Origin: Phycisphaerae bacterium
Lineage (GTDB): Bacteria; Planctomycetota; Phycisphaerae; Phycisphaerales; UBA1924
Assembly (NCBI GenBank): GCA_016794925.1
Contig: JAEUIW010000004.1
Coordinates: 124,001 to 188,000 of the forward strand
Direction of reading: 5' to 3'
Length of the DNA stretch: 64,000 nt
Part shown: one piece after another, positions 10,343-21,329 of the stretch
Numbering within the stretch: the stretch's first letter is position 1
Layout: each line of letters begins with the position of its first letter
Made by a program: the position numbers and the translations under genes
The notes under the pieces: model-generated
What the model saw: only the letters and a program-made list of their open reading frames with translations
Database searches by the model: none
What the model was told of the DNA's origin: nothing

Positions 10343-11103
10343 ACCGAGTTCCCGTCATTGCCCTGCTCGCCGCGGCGCCCGGGGCGCTGCTGCTGTCGCT
10401 GTCCGCCGGCTCGCCGGCGGAGCCGCCCGCGGTGACGCCCGTCCTTCCGGTGGTGATCACGCCGGGCGATGCCGACCACGCGCCCTCGGACGCGGTGGTG
10501 CTCTTCGACGGAACGGACGTGCAACTCTGGAAGCACGACAAGGACGCCGCGGCCAAGTGGAAGATCGAGGACGCGGGCGACGGCTCGAAGGGGTCGCGGG
10601 CCCGGTGCCTGACGGTCGCGCCGGGCTCGGGCAACCTGCTGAGCACGAAGGCGTTCAACGACTGCCAGATCCACATCGAATTCGCAACGCCGGTCAAGGT
10701 GGAGGGCGAGGGCCAGGGCCGCGGGAACTCCGGCGTGTACATCCAGGGACGCTACGAGGTGCAGGTCCTCGATTCGTACAACAACACCACCTATCCCGAC
10801 GGCCAGTGCGGGGCCATCTACAAGCAGCACGCGCCGCTCGTGAACGCCTGCCGCGGACCCGGGCAATGGCAGACGTACGACATCGTCTTCCGTGCGGCGA
10901 AATTCGGCGCGGACGGCAAGAAGACGGTCAACGCCCGTGTCACGGTGTTCCAGAACGGCGTGCTGGTCCAGGACCATTCCGAGGTGACCGGGTCAACGGG
11001 CGGGAACATCTCCGACGAGGGGCCCACTCCGGGTCCGATCATGCTCCAGGACCACGGGAATCTGACTCGATTCCGGAACATCTGGGTTCGGCCGCTGAAC
11101 TAG
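10339..11103 (+). CDS. DUF1080 (3-keto-disaccharide hydrolase-like) secreted protein
   Basis: A 254-residue exported protein of the DUF1080 concanavalin-like fold, a family abundant in planctomycetes and linked to 3-keto-glycoside hydrolysis. A signal peptide spans about residues 1-25. The domain follows with FDGTDVQLWKH near 56-66, GNSGVYIQGRYEVQVLDSY near the middle, and the C-terminal GPIMLQDHG and RFRNIWVRPL typical of the family. The ATG overlaps the rmuC stop (ATGA), so the start is firm. It ends 28 bases before the convergent ROK kinase gene, with a short GC hairpin between them. Confidence 0.9.
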   Translation: MNRVPVIALLAAAPGALLLSLSAGSPAEPPAVTPVLPVVITPGDADHAPSDAVVLFDGTDVQLWKHDKDAAAKWKIEDAGDGSKGSRARCLTVAPGSGNLLSTKAFNDCQIHIEFATPVKVEGEGQGRGNSGVYIQGRYEVQVLDSYNNTTYPDGQCGAIYKQHAPLVNACRGPGQWQTYDIVFRAAKFGADGKKTVNARVTVFQNGVLVQDHSEVTGSTGGNISDEGPTPGPIMLQDHGNLTRFRNIWVRPLN

Positions 11104-11131
11104 CGCCGCCGGGGGCGGCCGGCTCGGCGCG

Positions 11132-13654
<2,523 letters not shown>

Positions 13655-13829
13655 TGGAGTTCTCCACGGGTTTTGGAGACGTGTGCGGCGAGCCCGCGGG
13701 GGCACGCGGGACGCGCGCCCGGGCTCACGTCCGGGCGCACTATCGGCCCCGTCGGCGCACATCTTGATGCCCGAACCCGTGTAACCGGCGCGGGCGGGCC
13801 GGTTATCCCGGTCGCGCATCCCGCGGGCG

Positions 13830-14294
13830 TCAGCCCTCGCTCGCCCGGCGACCCAGCAATTTCACCGCGACCCGATCGACCGAGATGCCCATCTCGCGCT
13901 CGATCCGCACGATCACGTCCGCTGGCAGCTTCCGGAGCAACTCGTCGCCGAGCCGGTTGGGAACGTCGCGGACGTGTCCGTCGCGGGTCACGAAATGAAC
14001 GTGTATGTCCATGTCCGCGTCATACCGCGTGGCCGTTGTGGTCGAGCCGCGCGGCACCATCAGCCGTCGGGCCAGTCCCGCATCGAGCAGCACGTCCAAC
14101 GTGTTGTAGACCGTGGCCAGGCTGATCCCGGCGTCCTCTCGACGCGCGAGCAGGTGCAACTCCTCGGCGGTGGGGTGTGATGAACTCGCCGCCAACGCGC
14201 GGTAGACCGCTTCGCGCTGGTGCGTGAGCCTCAGACCATGGCTGCAGAACACCTCGCGGATCTGTTCGGGTGTGAGTTCTTCGGGCTTGCGCAT
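13830..14294 (-). CDS. Fur family transcriptional regulator
   Basis: A 154-residue metal- or redox-responsive repressor of the Fur/PerR family. The winged helix is clear: LRLTHQREAVYRAL (about 21-34), SSSHPTAEEL (about 37-46) and ISLATVYNTLDVLLDAGL (about 57-74). The dimerisation domain has DIHVHFVTRDGHV (about 97-108) with His98 and His100. The usual Cys-x-x-Cys pairs of the structural zinc site are absent; the only cysteine is Cys17. It therefore resembles Irr-like or zinc-site-free members. The ATG at 14294 is where the homology starts, with GGGG 6 bases upstream. A divergent membrane-protein gene follows. Confidence 0.88.
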   Translation of the reverse strand: MRKPEELTPEQIREVFCSHGLRLTHQREAVYRALAASSSHPTAEELHLLARREDAGISLATVYNTLDVLLDAGLARRLMVPRGSTTTATRYDADMDIHVHFVTRDGHVRDVPNRLGDELLRKLPADVIVRIEREMGISVDRVAVKLLGRRASEG

Positions 14295-14315
14295 GCCGTA
14301 CCCCAGAGGCGCTCC

Positions 14316-14329
14316 GTGTCGGCTGACAC
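14316..14329. promoter_or_regulatory. Candidate operator upstream of the Fur-family gene
   Basis: GTGTC and GACAC flank GGCT, a short dyad 22 bases upstream of the Fur-family start codon, where an autoregulatory operator would sit. The arms are only 5 bp, so chance is possible. Confidence 0.3.
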
Positions 14330-14463
14330 TACTGCTCCGCGGCGGAGATTTCCACGCAAACCGCCCGAATCGGCGACATTGCCCACCCCCGCGACCACCG
14401 GTCGGCCCCGACGCGTCCGCGCACATCGCGCTCGCCGGTATGATCCGGGTCGCGGAGGCTCGC

Positions 14464-15255
14464 TTGCACCAACCCAACGTGCTTCTCTGTGAGTCCTGCG
14501 GATATGACATCTCCCGACTGCCCCAAGCAGGGGGGCAGCCGTGCCCCGAGTGCGGTCGACCAGTGGCCGCTTCATTACCCAGCGCGCGGTGCGGTTCGCC
14601 GTGGCAGCAACTCCCCTCCTTGCGGTCTCTTGCACGCACCCACCTGGGAACACTGCTCGCTCCTGGAACGCGGTTTGCGACCATCATGGTCGAGTCTCGG
14701 CGGTCGCGACAACTCGCACAGTGGACGCTCACGCTCGCGGCAGGCGTCACGGGGCTGGCGCTCGGCATGGTCAGGATCGTCGAGTGGGTCGATCTTGGGC
14801 GGTGGAACTGGGCCAGTCCTGGCCCGCGTACATGGGCTGCGGCTCTCTTCGAGTGCATCGGCGCGGCGGGGGCAACCCTGGTGTTGCTGGTCATCCTCAC
14901 GTGGATCGAGCACCGGGGCATCCGATTCTTCGGTGCGCGTCGAGGTTGGCGCGTCACGCCCGCGGTGGCCACCGTGGTGTGCGCGCACGCCTCGGTCGGA
15001 TGGCTCGTGGGGTCGTTGCTGCTGCTGCTGACGTTCGCGTCGGAGCCCATGCTGAGGATCATCGGCGGCCCCGTCACGATTGACGGCGGACGGATGGTGC
15101 TCGGGTCATTCGGGGCCGGGGCGCTGTTCGCGGGGCTGATGTGGTTCGAGATCCTGGTGTTCCTCGGCGCGCGGCGCTGCCGTTTCGCGAATCCTCCCGG
15201 CGCCGAAGGGAAACCTCTGGACCGACCGTCCGGAGCAGCGGCCGGTCTCGGCTGA
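14464..15255 (+). CDS. Zinc-ribbon membrane protein, function unknown
   Basis: About 263 residues. The N-terminus carries a zinc ribbon, CESCGYDISRLP followed by CPECGRPV, a layout frequent in planctomycete membrane proteins. Four hydrophobic segments follow: about LTLAAGVTGLALGMV, an AALFECIGAAGATLVLLVILTW helix, VVCAHASVGWLVGSLLLLLTF and a GAGALFAGLMWFEILVFL helix. The TTG start is preferred because GGAGG sits 5 bases upstream; an ATG at 14440 in frame would add 8 residues. It is divergent from the Fur-family gene and convergent with the RluD-type gene. No function can be assigned. Confidence 0.7.
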   Translation: MHQPNVLLCESCGYDISRLPQAGGQPCPECGRPVAASLPSARCGSPWQQLPSLRSLARTHLGTLLAPGTRFATIMVESRRSRQLAQWTLTLAAGVTGLALGMVRIVEWVDLGRWNWASPGPRTWAAALFECIGAAGATLVLLVILTWIEHRGIRFFGARRGWRVTPAVATVVCAHASVGWLVGSLLLLLTFASEPMLRIIGGPVTIDGGRMVLGSFGAGALFAGLMWFEILVFLGARRCRFANPPGAEGKPLDRPSGAAAGLG

Positions 15256-15264
15256 CCGGGCCCG

Positions 15265-16716
15265 TCACACGCGCCGTGAGGGCCGCGATTCACCGCCGGC
15301 GCCGCTGGGGCTGCGTTCGCATGCGAGCGTCGTTAGATCCAGAACTGCGCCCGATGGGCGCGGCTCCTCCTCCGCCCGACCGAGCCCGCGCATGTACCGC
15401 AGCAATCCTCGCAAGTCGGACGGCAACGGCGCGGCGAAGGACATGTCACGCCCGCTGATCGGGTGACGGAACACGAGCAGGGCCGCGTGCAGTGCCTGCC
15501 GCTCAAACGCCTCTTCGCTCTTCACCCTTCCTCCGCCACGCCATCGCAACGCACGCCCGCCGTACATGTCATCCCCGACCAGAGGGAAACCAAGGTGCGA
15601 GAGGTGGACGCGGATCTGGTGCGTGCGCCCGGTTTTGAGCTCAAGTTCCATCGCGGTGAACTCGCCCGAATCGCGCGCCGGTTGGGCGGCGGCGACCCGC
15701 GGAACGGGCACTCGCGCGGAGTGCGGCGACGAGCCGCCCCAACCCGAGGGCAACCGCGGTGCGGACTGCGGAGCCACGGGTCCGGCGTGCTCCGAAGCGG
15801 ACGGGCCCGCCCGCCCCGCCTCGCCCGCGCCGTCTCCGCGGGGGCCGTAACGCGCGAGCACGCGGTAGATGGTCACGGATGGTTTGCCGAGTTCGTCGTG
15901 GCGCACAACGTGTTTCTCACGATGCCCTTTCTCGCGCGACGGGTGCGGGCCGATCGGTCGATCGATCACGTCCGCCGCGGGCTCGACGCGGCCGTGCGCC
16001 ACCGCGAAGTACCGTTTGTCCACCTGACGCAGCTCGAATTGCCGCGCCAGACGCCAGTGCGCCTCGTCGGTCTTCGCGAAGACGATCACGCCCGAGGTCT
16101 GTCGGTCGAGCCGATGCACGACCCCCGGCCGCGCGAATTCCTTTCCCACACTCGAGAGCGATCCGCTCGACCGGTGCCCGAAGTGGTGAGCGAGGGCGTT
16201 GATGAGCGTGCCGCTCAGGTGGGACCTCGCGGGGTGGACGATGATGTCCGGAGACTTGTTCAGCACGATCAGGTGCTCGTCCTCGAACATCACGTCCAGC
16301 GGGATGTCCTCGGGGGGCACGTCCTCCGCGGGAGGGGCGGGGATCTCGATCTCGATCACATCGTGCAGACAAAGCACCGTGGACGACTTGGCCGCCCGCC
16401 CGTTCACCGTCACCCCACCCGCCTCGATCAGCCGTTGGAGCTGCGCGCGGGACATGAACGTGATGCGGTCGGTGAGGTACTTGTCCAGCCGCTTGCGCAG
16501 ATCGCGCGAGAGTCGGAACGTGACCCGCGCCGAAGGCAACTCACCGTCCGGATCCTCCGACTCGTCGCGCGCTCGGATCTCCGCGTCAACGCGTCCGGCC
16601 GCCATGGCCCGCGCGGCTCGGAAGACGGCCGCCGGATCCACCTTGCCGCCGGGGCGGACGAGGTCATCGTCGATGATCGGTGTGTCGGGGCCATCCGGCC
16701 CGGGCTTGCGCGCCAC
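15265..16716 (-). CDS. RluD-type pseudouridine synthase (RluA family)
   Basis: A 483-residue RNA pseudouridine synthase that modifies 23S rRNA or tRNA. An S4 RNA-binding domain lies near residues 77-130 (KRLDKYLTDRI, SRAQLQRLIEAGGVTVNG). The catalytic signature HRLDRQTSG is at 201-209 with Asp204 as nucleophile. The catalytic domain is interrupted by a low-complexity Gly/Ala/Pro/Ser insertion (about 285-355) before TAMELELKTGRTHQIRVHLSH-type sequence resumes. An unusual 65-residue acidic and basic N-terminal extension precedes the S4 domain. It is longer than the usual 300-330 residues because of these two additions. Confidence 0.92.
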   Translation of the reverse strand: MARKPGPDGPDTPIIDDDLVRPGGKVDPAAVFRAARAMAAGRVDAEIRARDESEDPDGELPSARVTFRLSRDLRKRLDKYLTDRITFMSRAQLQRLIEAGGVTVNGRAAKSSTVLCLHDVIEIEIPAPPAEDVPPEDIPLDVMFEDEHLIVLNKSPDIIVHPARSHLSGTLINALAHHFGHRSSGSLSSVGKEFARPGVVHRLDRQTSGVIVFAKTDEAHWRLARQFELRQVDKRYFAVAHGRVEPAADVIDRPIGPHPSREKGHREKHVVRHDELGKPSVTIYRVLARYGPRGDGAGEAGRAGPSASEHAGPVAPQSAPRLPSGWGGSSPHSARVPVPRVAAAQPARDSGEFTAMELELKTGRTHQIRVHLSHLGFPLVGDDMYGGRALRWRGGGRVKSEEAFERQALHAALLVFRHPISGRDMSFAAPLPSDLRGLLRYMRGLGRAEEEPRPSGAVLDLTTLACERSPSGAGGESRPSRRV

Positions 16717-16748
16717 ATGGCGGCTCCGCGTCGCGAGGTGGCGATCCG

Positions 16749-17612
16749 CTACTTCGGCTTCGGCTCCGGCTTGACGGGCTCCTCAGGTTTCGCTTCGTCC
16801 GGTTGTTTCTCGTCCGCTTCCTTCTTGGGCGCAGGCTCGAGCGACAGTGAGGGCTCCGTGAGGGTCGAATCGGCGGGCACGACCGCGGGACCGGGGACCG
16901 GTTGCTTGGGCACGTCGTACGAGGGGATCTCCGAGCGCGACAGCAGCCGCGGCAGATCCTTCAGGTCATCGAGCGTGGCGAGCCGTTTCTCAGCGGTCGC
17001 CGCGAGACCGGGGAACCCCGCCGCCTTCGCGACCGACTTCGCCCGATCGAGCAAGCCCTTGGCCGTGTCGAATTCCCCCTTGCACTCGGCCACGGCCCCA
17101 AGCCCGAAGAGACTGTTGAGCGTGTGCAACACGTACTCGGGCTTGCCCGAAGCCCCGTCGAGCACGCGCTGGTACTCAGCCGCCGCGAGCCCGAGCTGCT
17201 CGTCCCGTGATTGGGCCGTGAGCAGGTCCTCGGCGTTCTGGGGCGTGCCGTCGGCGTTCAGCGGCGACGCGGGCCGCAAGCCGCGGACCGCCGCGCTCAG
17301 GTAGATGTTCGCGGCGTCGAGCCGCGCCCGCATGGCGAGCGAGGGGTACGCGGCGGCATTCTCGCCGGCGAACGCCAGCAACGAGGACGGGCTGGACGAT
17401 CGCTCCGCGTCGTTGAGCTGCGTGTCCGCCTTGTCGCGGGCCGCAACCTTGTACTCAGAGTACTTGTTCCAGCCCATGAACGCGAGGGCCGTCACCGCGA
17501 CCAACGTCACGATCGGTGTCGACCACTTGCGAAGGAAATCGACGAACTCGACGTTCAGCCGGGACTCGACAAGCCCCTTTCCTTCCTCGATCTGCTGATG
17601 GCGTTTGTCCAT
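16749..17612 (-). CDS. Membrane-anchored TPR-like protein (YfgM-like)
   Basis: A 287-residue protein with one transmembrane helix (about residues 33-48, IVTLVAVTALAFMGW) near the N-terminus and a helical TPR-like periplasmic domain. The N-terminal cytoplasmic part (DKRHQQIEEG) and the topology match YfgM/TPR_21 proteins, ancillary SecYEG subunits. The C-terminal 60 residues are rich in Pro, Glu and Lys. The frame is open further upstream, but the ATG at 17612 starts the conserved sequence and has GAGGTG about 9 bases before it. It sits 32 bases after the RluD-type gene start and downstream of the GTPase gene on the same strand. Confidence 0.75.
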   Translation of the reverse strand: MDKRHQQIEEGKGLVESRLNVEFVDFLRKWSTPIVTLVAVTALAFMGWNKYSEYKVAARDKADTQLNDAERSSSPSSLLAFAGENAAAYPSLAMRARLDAANIYLSAAVRGLRPASPLNADGTPQNAEDLLTAQSRDEQLGLAAAEYQRVLDGASGKPEYVLHTLNSLFGLGAVAECKGEFDTAKGLLDRAKSVAKAAGFPGLAATAEKRLATLDDLKDLPRLLSRSEIPSYDVPKQPVPGPAVVPADSTLTEPSLSLEPAPKKEADEKQPDEAKPEEPVKPEPKPK

Positions 17613-17691
17613 GAATTCGAGCACCTCAAATGCCGGCCACCCCCCGATTTCTTCCCGCGTCCGCGCGACCAGCCGACAATCGTAGCCCGGA

Positions 17692-18660
17692 TCATTGCGG
17701 CCAAAACCGCCACGGCCCGGGGTGCTCCAGCACGGCGTCGGGCACGAGCGCGCGCCGGACCGCCCGAGCCAGGTCCTCCAGGCCGGCGCCCGTTCGGGAC
17801 GAAACCTCGCAATCCGCCCCAATCGGCGCCGGCCCCAGGTCGGCGCGAAGCCCGACGCGGAGCAGCGCCGCCGCGCGCGCCGGCGGGGCTGGAAAACCCG
17901 AAACGGAATCGCCGCACAAGAGGATCAGGTCCGCCAGCGCGACGATAGACTCGGACACGCATAGGGCTTCATCCAGCACCGGGTCGGCGCCGAACTCGGC
18001 CAGCCCGGGCGTATCGGCGTAGCGGACCAATAGCCCATCCAGCTCCAGATTCGCGCCGACATAGTCGCGGGTCGTACCGGGCTCGTCCGCCGCCGCCGCG
18101 ACGTTCCGCCCCGCGAGACGATTGAGCAGCGTTGACTTGCCGATGTTCGACGCCCCACGGACCACCACCAGGGGCGGCTCGATGAGGCGGTCGAGCACGC
18201 GTGACCGCCGCGCCAACTCCCGCGGCTCGGGGCACGGGTCGCGGGACCATCGAGCGGGTTGATCGAGCAACAGGCCGACCGCGCGCGGGCTGGCGGCGCG
18301 TGCGATCGCCGCCAGCGACCTCGCCTCCAGCACGTCGCGGGCTTCCGGATATTCCAATGCCGGATCGAGTGACACCGGACCGAGCACCCCGCGGGCCTGC
18401 ATGTAGTGGCCGATCTCGCGTAACACTGCCGCGCCGGCGTGCGGGGTGAGCGTCGCGTGGCGGTCGGCCCATCGGGCCACCAGCACGCGATCGATGCCCC
18501 CCAGGTCACGCAATCCGAGCCGACCGATGCCGACCGGCTCCACGGCCAACGCCCCCCACGCGGCCTGCAGATCGCCGGCAAGCGTGAGGACGACGAGCGA
18601 GCCGCCGCCCTCCCCCACGCGCGAGGTTGACGAAGAGATCCCCCACCGCAACGACCCCAT
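17692..18660 (-). CDS. Degenerate MnmE-like GTPase
   Basis: A 322-residue protein with a short MnmE/TrmE-like N-terminal region (about 30-110) and a GTPase domain. G1 GASNIGKST is intact near residue 166, G2 TTRDYVG and G3 DTPGL follow. The G4 position reads VGLRADL rather than Asn-Lys-x-Asp, and the C-terminal Cys-Ile-Gly-Lys needed for tRNA modification by MnmE is absent. MnmE is usually about 450 residues. The start has GAGGAGGG 4 bases upstream. It begins 17 bases after coaX, so they are likely cotranscribed. It may bind nucleotide without the standard tRNA role; that is inference. Confidence 0.75.
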   Translation of the reverse strand: MGSLRWGISSSTSRVGEGGGSLVVLTLAGDLQAAWGALAVEPVGIGRLGLRDLGGIDRVLVARWADRHATLTPHAGAAVLREIGHYMQARGVLGPVSLDPALEYPEARDVLEARSLAAIARAASPRAVGLLLDQPARWSRDPCPEPRELARRSRVLDRLIEPPLVVVRGASNIGKSTLLNRLAGRNVAAAADEPGTTRDYVGANLELDGLLVRYADTPGLAEFGADPVLDEALCVSESIVALADLILLCGDSVSGFPAPPARAAALLRVGLRADLGPAPIGADCEVSSRTGAGLEDLARAVRRALVPDAVLEHPGPWRFWPQ

Positions 18661-18677
18661 CCGACCCTCCTCACACG

Positions 18678-19547
18678 CTAGGCGTGGACACACGCCAGCA
18701 TCCCCAGCAACGTCAGGTCCGGAACGATGTGCTCGACCACGGGCTCGTTCGAGAACAGGAACGGCGCGTCGCCGCCCGTCGCGATCACCCGCGGATAGGC
18801 GCCGACCGATGCCGCGTAGCGCTCCAGCAACGCTCGAACCAGCCCGCGCAGCCCGCACACCACCCCCAGCGTCATCGCCTCCGACGTGGTCACTCCGAAC
18901 GCACGAGGAGCCTCGTCATCGCTCGGCCAGGCATCGCAAGACTGCGGCAACTCGACCGGGGGCAACTGCGCCGTGCTCCGGCTCATCGCCGCGAGCTGCG
19001 CCCGGAGCCCGGGCGCGATCGCCCCACCCTTGAACTCGCCCTCGGCATCGACGAGGTCCACGGTCACGGCCGTTCCCGCGTCGATCACGGCGCACGCCCC
19101 GCCCGTTCGCTCGTACGCGGCCAGAGCATTGAGCAACCGATCCTGACCCACCGTCACCGGCGCGGGCAGGAGATGCCGAATCGGGATCGGGATGTCGCGG
19201 CCCAGGCGCCGGACCGGCGGGAGGTTCACCGCGGACAAACGCTCGGCCAGCACGCCCGCGACGGGCTCGTTCACCGACGCGAGCAACACCGCCGAGAAAC
19301 CACCGCTCGCGCCGTTCTCCCCCAAACCGGTCGCGGCATCCACGAGCGCATCGCCGAGCCCGACGAGATCGGAATTCACCATGACACGCGAGGGCATCAG
19401 CGACTCGCCGGAGGCCGCCGCGAAGCGCGTTCGAGTATTCCCCACCGACACGAGCAGCATCGCCGACCCACGTACGTCGCGGTCCGACTCAAGTCCGCCG
19501 CCCCGTCCTGCCTCGCCTTCCATCCCGAATTCGGCCGGTCGGCTCAT
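18678..19547 (-). CDS. coaX: Type III pantothenate kinase CoaX
   Basis: A 289-residue type III pantothenate kinase, which phosphorylates pantothenate in the first step of coenzyme A synthesis. The fold's signatures are VSVGNTRTRFA near residue 33, VTVGQDRLLNALAAY, the phosphate-binding AVIDAGTAVTVDLVD, and FKGGAIAPGL. The final IATGGDAPFL segment is also typical. Homology begins at about residue 30; the upstream 29 residues are Glu/Gly/Arg-rich, yet the ATG at 19547 has GAGGAG 8 bases upstream and is kept. It heads a minus-strand run with the MnmE-like gene and is divergent from an unknown gene. Confidence 0.9.
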   Translation of the reverse strand: MSRPAEFGMEGEAGRGGGLESDRDVRGSAMLLVSVGNTRTRFAAASGESLMPSRVMVNSDLVGLGDALVDAATGLGENGASGGFSAVLLASVNEPVAGVLAERLSAVNLPPVRRLGRDIPIPIRHLLPAPVTVGQDRLLNALAAYERTGGACAVIDAGTAVTVDLVDAEGEFKGGAIAPGLRAQLAAMSRSTAQLPPVELPQSCDAWPSDDEAPRAFGVTTSEAMTLGVVCGLRGLVRALLERYAASVGAYPRVIATGGDAPFLFSNEPVVEHIVPDLTLLGMLACVHA

Positions 19548-19725
19548 GTGATCGACTCCTCAGTAATGTGCGCCAGGCCGAGTCCGTCTCGTCCCCTGTT
19601 TCGAGGTCAATCGGCACCTGCGTACGCGGCAGCCCCGGACGACGGTAGACCGCGCCGGACCGCTCGCGCCGCGCTTTGGCTCAGCCCCGAACCTAGATTT
19701 CGCCACGCCCGAGCGGGCGACCCCC

Positions 19726-20937
19726 ATGGCAAGATGCCGCGTTGATAGTTCGATCGAACGACTGGTCGTGAACGGGTTCGCCTATCCGCTTGGCGTCTAC
19801 CCGATCGAACCTTCTACCCCAAAAGAAGGATACACGCTGTCGTTCGAACCCTCTGATGGGGGAGACGGTCGGCACGACAACGAGGCCGACTCAGTAGGAG
19901 AGTCTCCAGAATTCGACCCGGATGACGACGCTCCCGGCGATACGCTCGACGAGGCGGACGCTGAGCGCGGCCAACCTTCCGGTGTCCTGGAGGAATGGCC
20001 CGATCGCTACGTCTTTGACATCGCGATCACGTCGACGCGACTCGAAGCCCTGTGCCGGACGCTTTTCTCGCTGCTGCCGGGTCGTGTGTTTCCGATCCTC
20101 GACGTGCTCGGGAATGACGCGTTCCGCGAGGTGGACCCGTACGTCGCGTACGACCCCGTGGGAATCGAACGGTTCCTCGACGCGTTGCGGCGCTTCCGGG
20201 GTTTCTTCTACGAGGATGGCATCGTGGGCTTCGGCGCCATGAGCGAGGAGCCGTTCCTGTACATATTCGTCGATGAGCACAAAATGGTCACGGTGCGGGC
20301 CGAGTCGTCGATGAAAGAGCGGGTCGAGAAGGTCCTGGCGGCGTTCGATCTGAAGGAATCGGAAGCGATCGCCGGTGCCGACGCGGCCGCCCACGAGCAC
20401 CGCAGCGTCATCGAGGCGCCGGGCGATCGGCCCGATCTGCTCACACCCGACGAGATCGTCGAAGAACTTCAGGACGAATGGGGGCTGGTGCTGAACATCA
20501 ACCCCGACACAAACGTCGACGGTGAAGGGCGGGAAATCGGGATCACCGCATGGCGGGGGGTGGTAAGGGTCGCACGCCAGCTGTCCGATCGCCAAGGCGA
20601 GTTTCGGTACATCGAGGTGCTCGCCACCGCCGGCAACTGGACCGAGATCGAGCGACTGGCGGTGGACGCCGCGACACTGCTGGTGCGCACTGCTCCCGGG
20701 AACGAGCCGAAGAAACGCGCCAAGGCCGGTGGCACGGAAGGGGACGTCGTGGCGACAGCCCAAATCGGGGAGAGCCGCGCCGACTCAAGTCGCTCAAAAA
20801 AACACACCGAAACCGAGATCGACTTAATCAGTGCCGATCGACTCACGGCCGAAGAGCTCGCCGATGCACTGAAAGAGACCGGCAGACTCCCTTCATTCGA
20901 CCGCGCTCGAGTCTGGTTGAGTCGGTGGATGGAATAG
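19726..20937 (+). CDS. Hypothetical protein, no recognised family
   Basis: About 403 residues. The first 90 contain a strongly acidic Asp/Glu-rich stretch (about 42-80). The body alternates predicted strands and helices, with blocks such as DIAITSTRLEALCRTLFSLLP, GRFFYEDGIVGFG-like sequence, and LATAGNWTEIERLAVDAATLLV. No signal peptide or transmembrane helix is seen. The C-terminus carries a Lys/Glu/Asp linker and a short helical tail. The start is uncertain because no good ribosome site precedes the ATG. It is divergent from coaX, with 178 bases between. It is judged real because the frame is long and its composition fits the neighbours. Function unknown. Confidence 0.7.
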   Translation: MARCRVDSSIERLVVNGFAYPLGVYPIEPSTPKEGYTLSFEPSDGGDGRHDNEADSVGESPEFDPDDDAPGDTLDEADAERGQPSGVLEEWPDRYVFDIAITSTRLEALCRTLFSLLPGRVFPILDVLGNDAFREVDPYVAYDPVGIERFLDALRRFRGFFYEDGIVGFGAMSEEPFLYIFVDEHKMVTVRAESSMKERVEKVLAAFDLKESEAIAGADAAAHEHRSVIEAPGDRPDLLTPDEIVEELQDEWGLVLNINPDTNVDGEGREIGITAWRGVVRVARQLSDRQGEFRYIEVLATAGNWTEIERLAVDAATLLVRTAPGNEPKKRAKAGGTEGDVVATAQIGESRADSSRSKKHTETEIDLISADRLTAEELADALKETGRLPSFDRARVWLSRWME

Positions 20938-21329
20938 CAGCAGCCGGACACAAACACGCGCTCGCAAGTCCGCGCTCGGTATACAGAATAACCCCCAAAC
21001 AGGCGGGGAAGACGCGGTGAATTGTGCGCGGACAAGTTGTTGCTCTCGACGCAGCATTTACGCACTCGCCGTCGTACGGACTCGAGGGCAGACGGAAGGC
21101 GTTTGCTTTGATCGATTGGGGTGGTTATCTTCCGCCCTCCTCGGCCCTTACGCGAGGGCCGGGAGGGCCCGGAATCTCGTGGGCAAGGGTGGGAGCGACG
21201 GGCTCGGGTAGGGCTCGGGCGGTTTCGTCGTCAGGTTCGGGTATTTCGAACCTCGGCCGGATCCACCCGACACGCACGTGAACGCAACCAAGCCGGCGGC
21301 TCGTGCCGGTGAGAAATTGGAGATCGTCG
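20938..21329. other. Intergenic region upstream of the secretin gene
   Basis: This 392-base gap has no convincing gene in any frame. A weak promoter-like pair, TTTGCT at 21102 and TTATCT at 21125 with 17 bases between, points toward the secretin gene. A short dyad GGCCC/GGGCC follows at about 21143-21160. The end carries GGAG 7 bases before the secretin ATG. The promoter reading is tentative. Confidence 0.5.
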
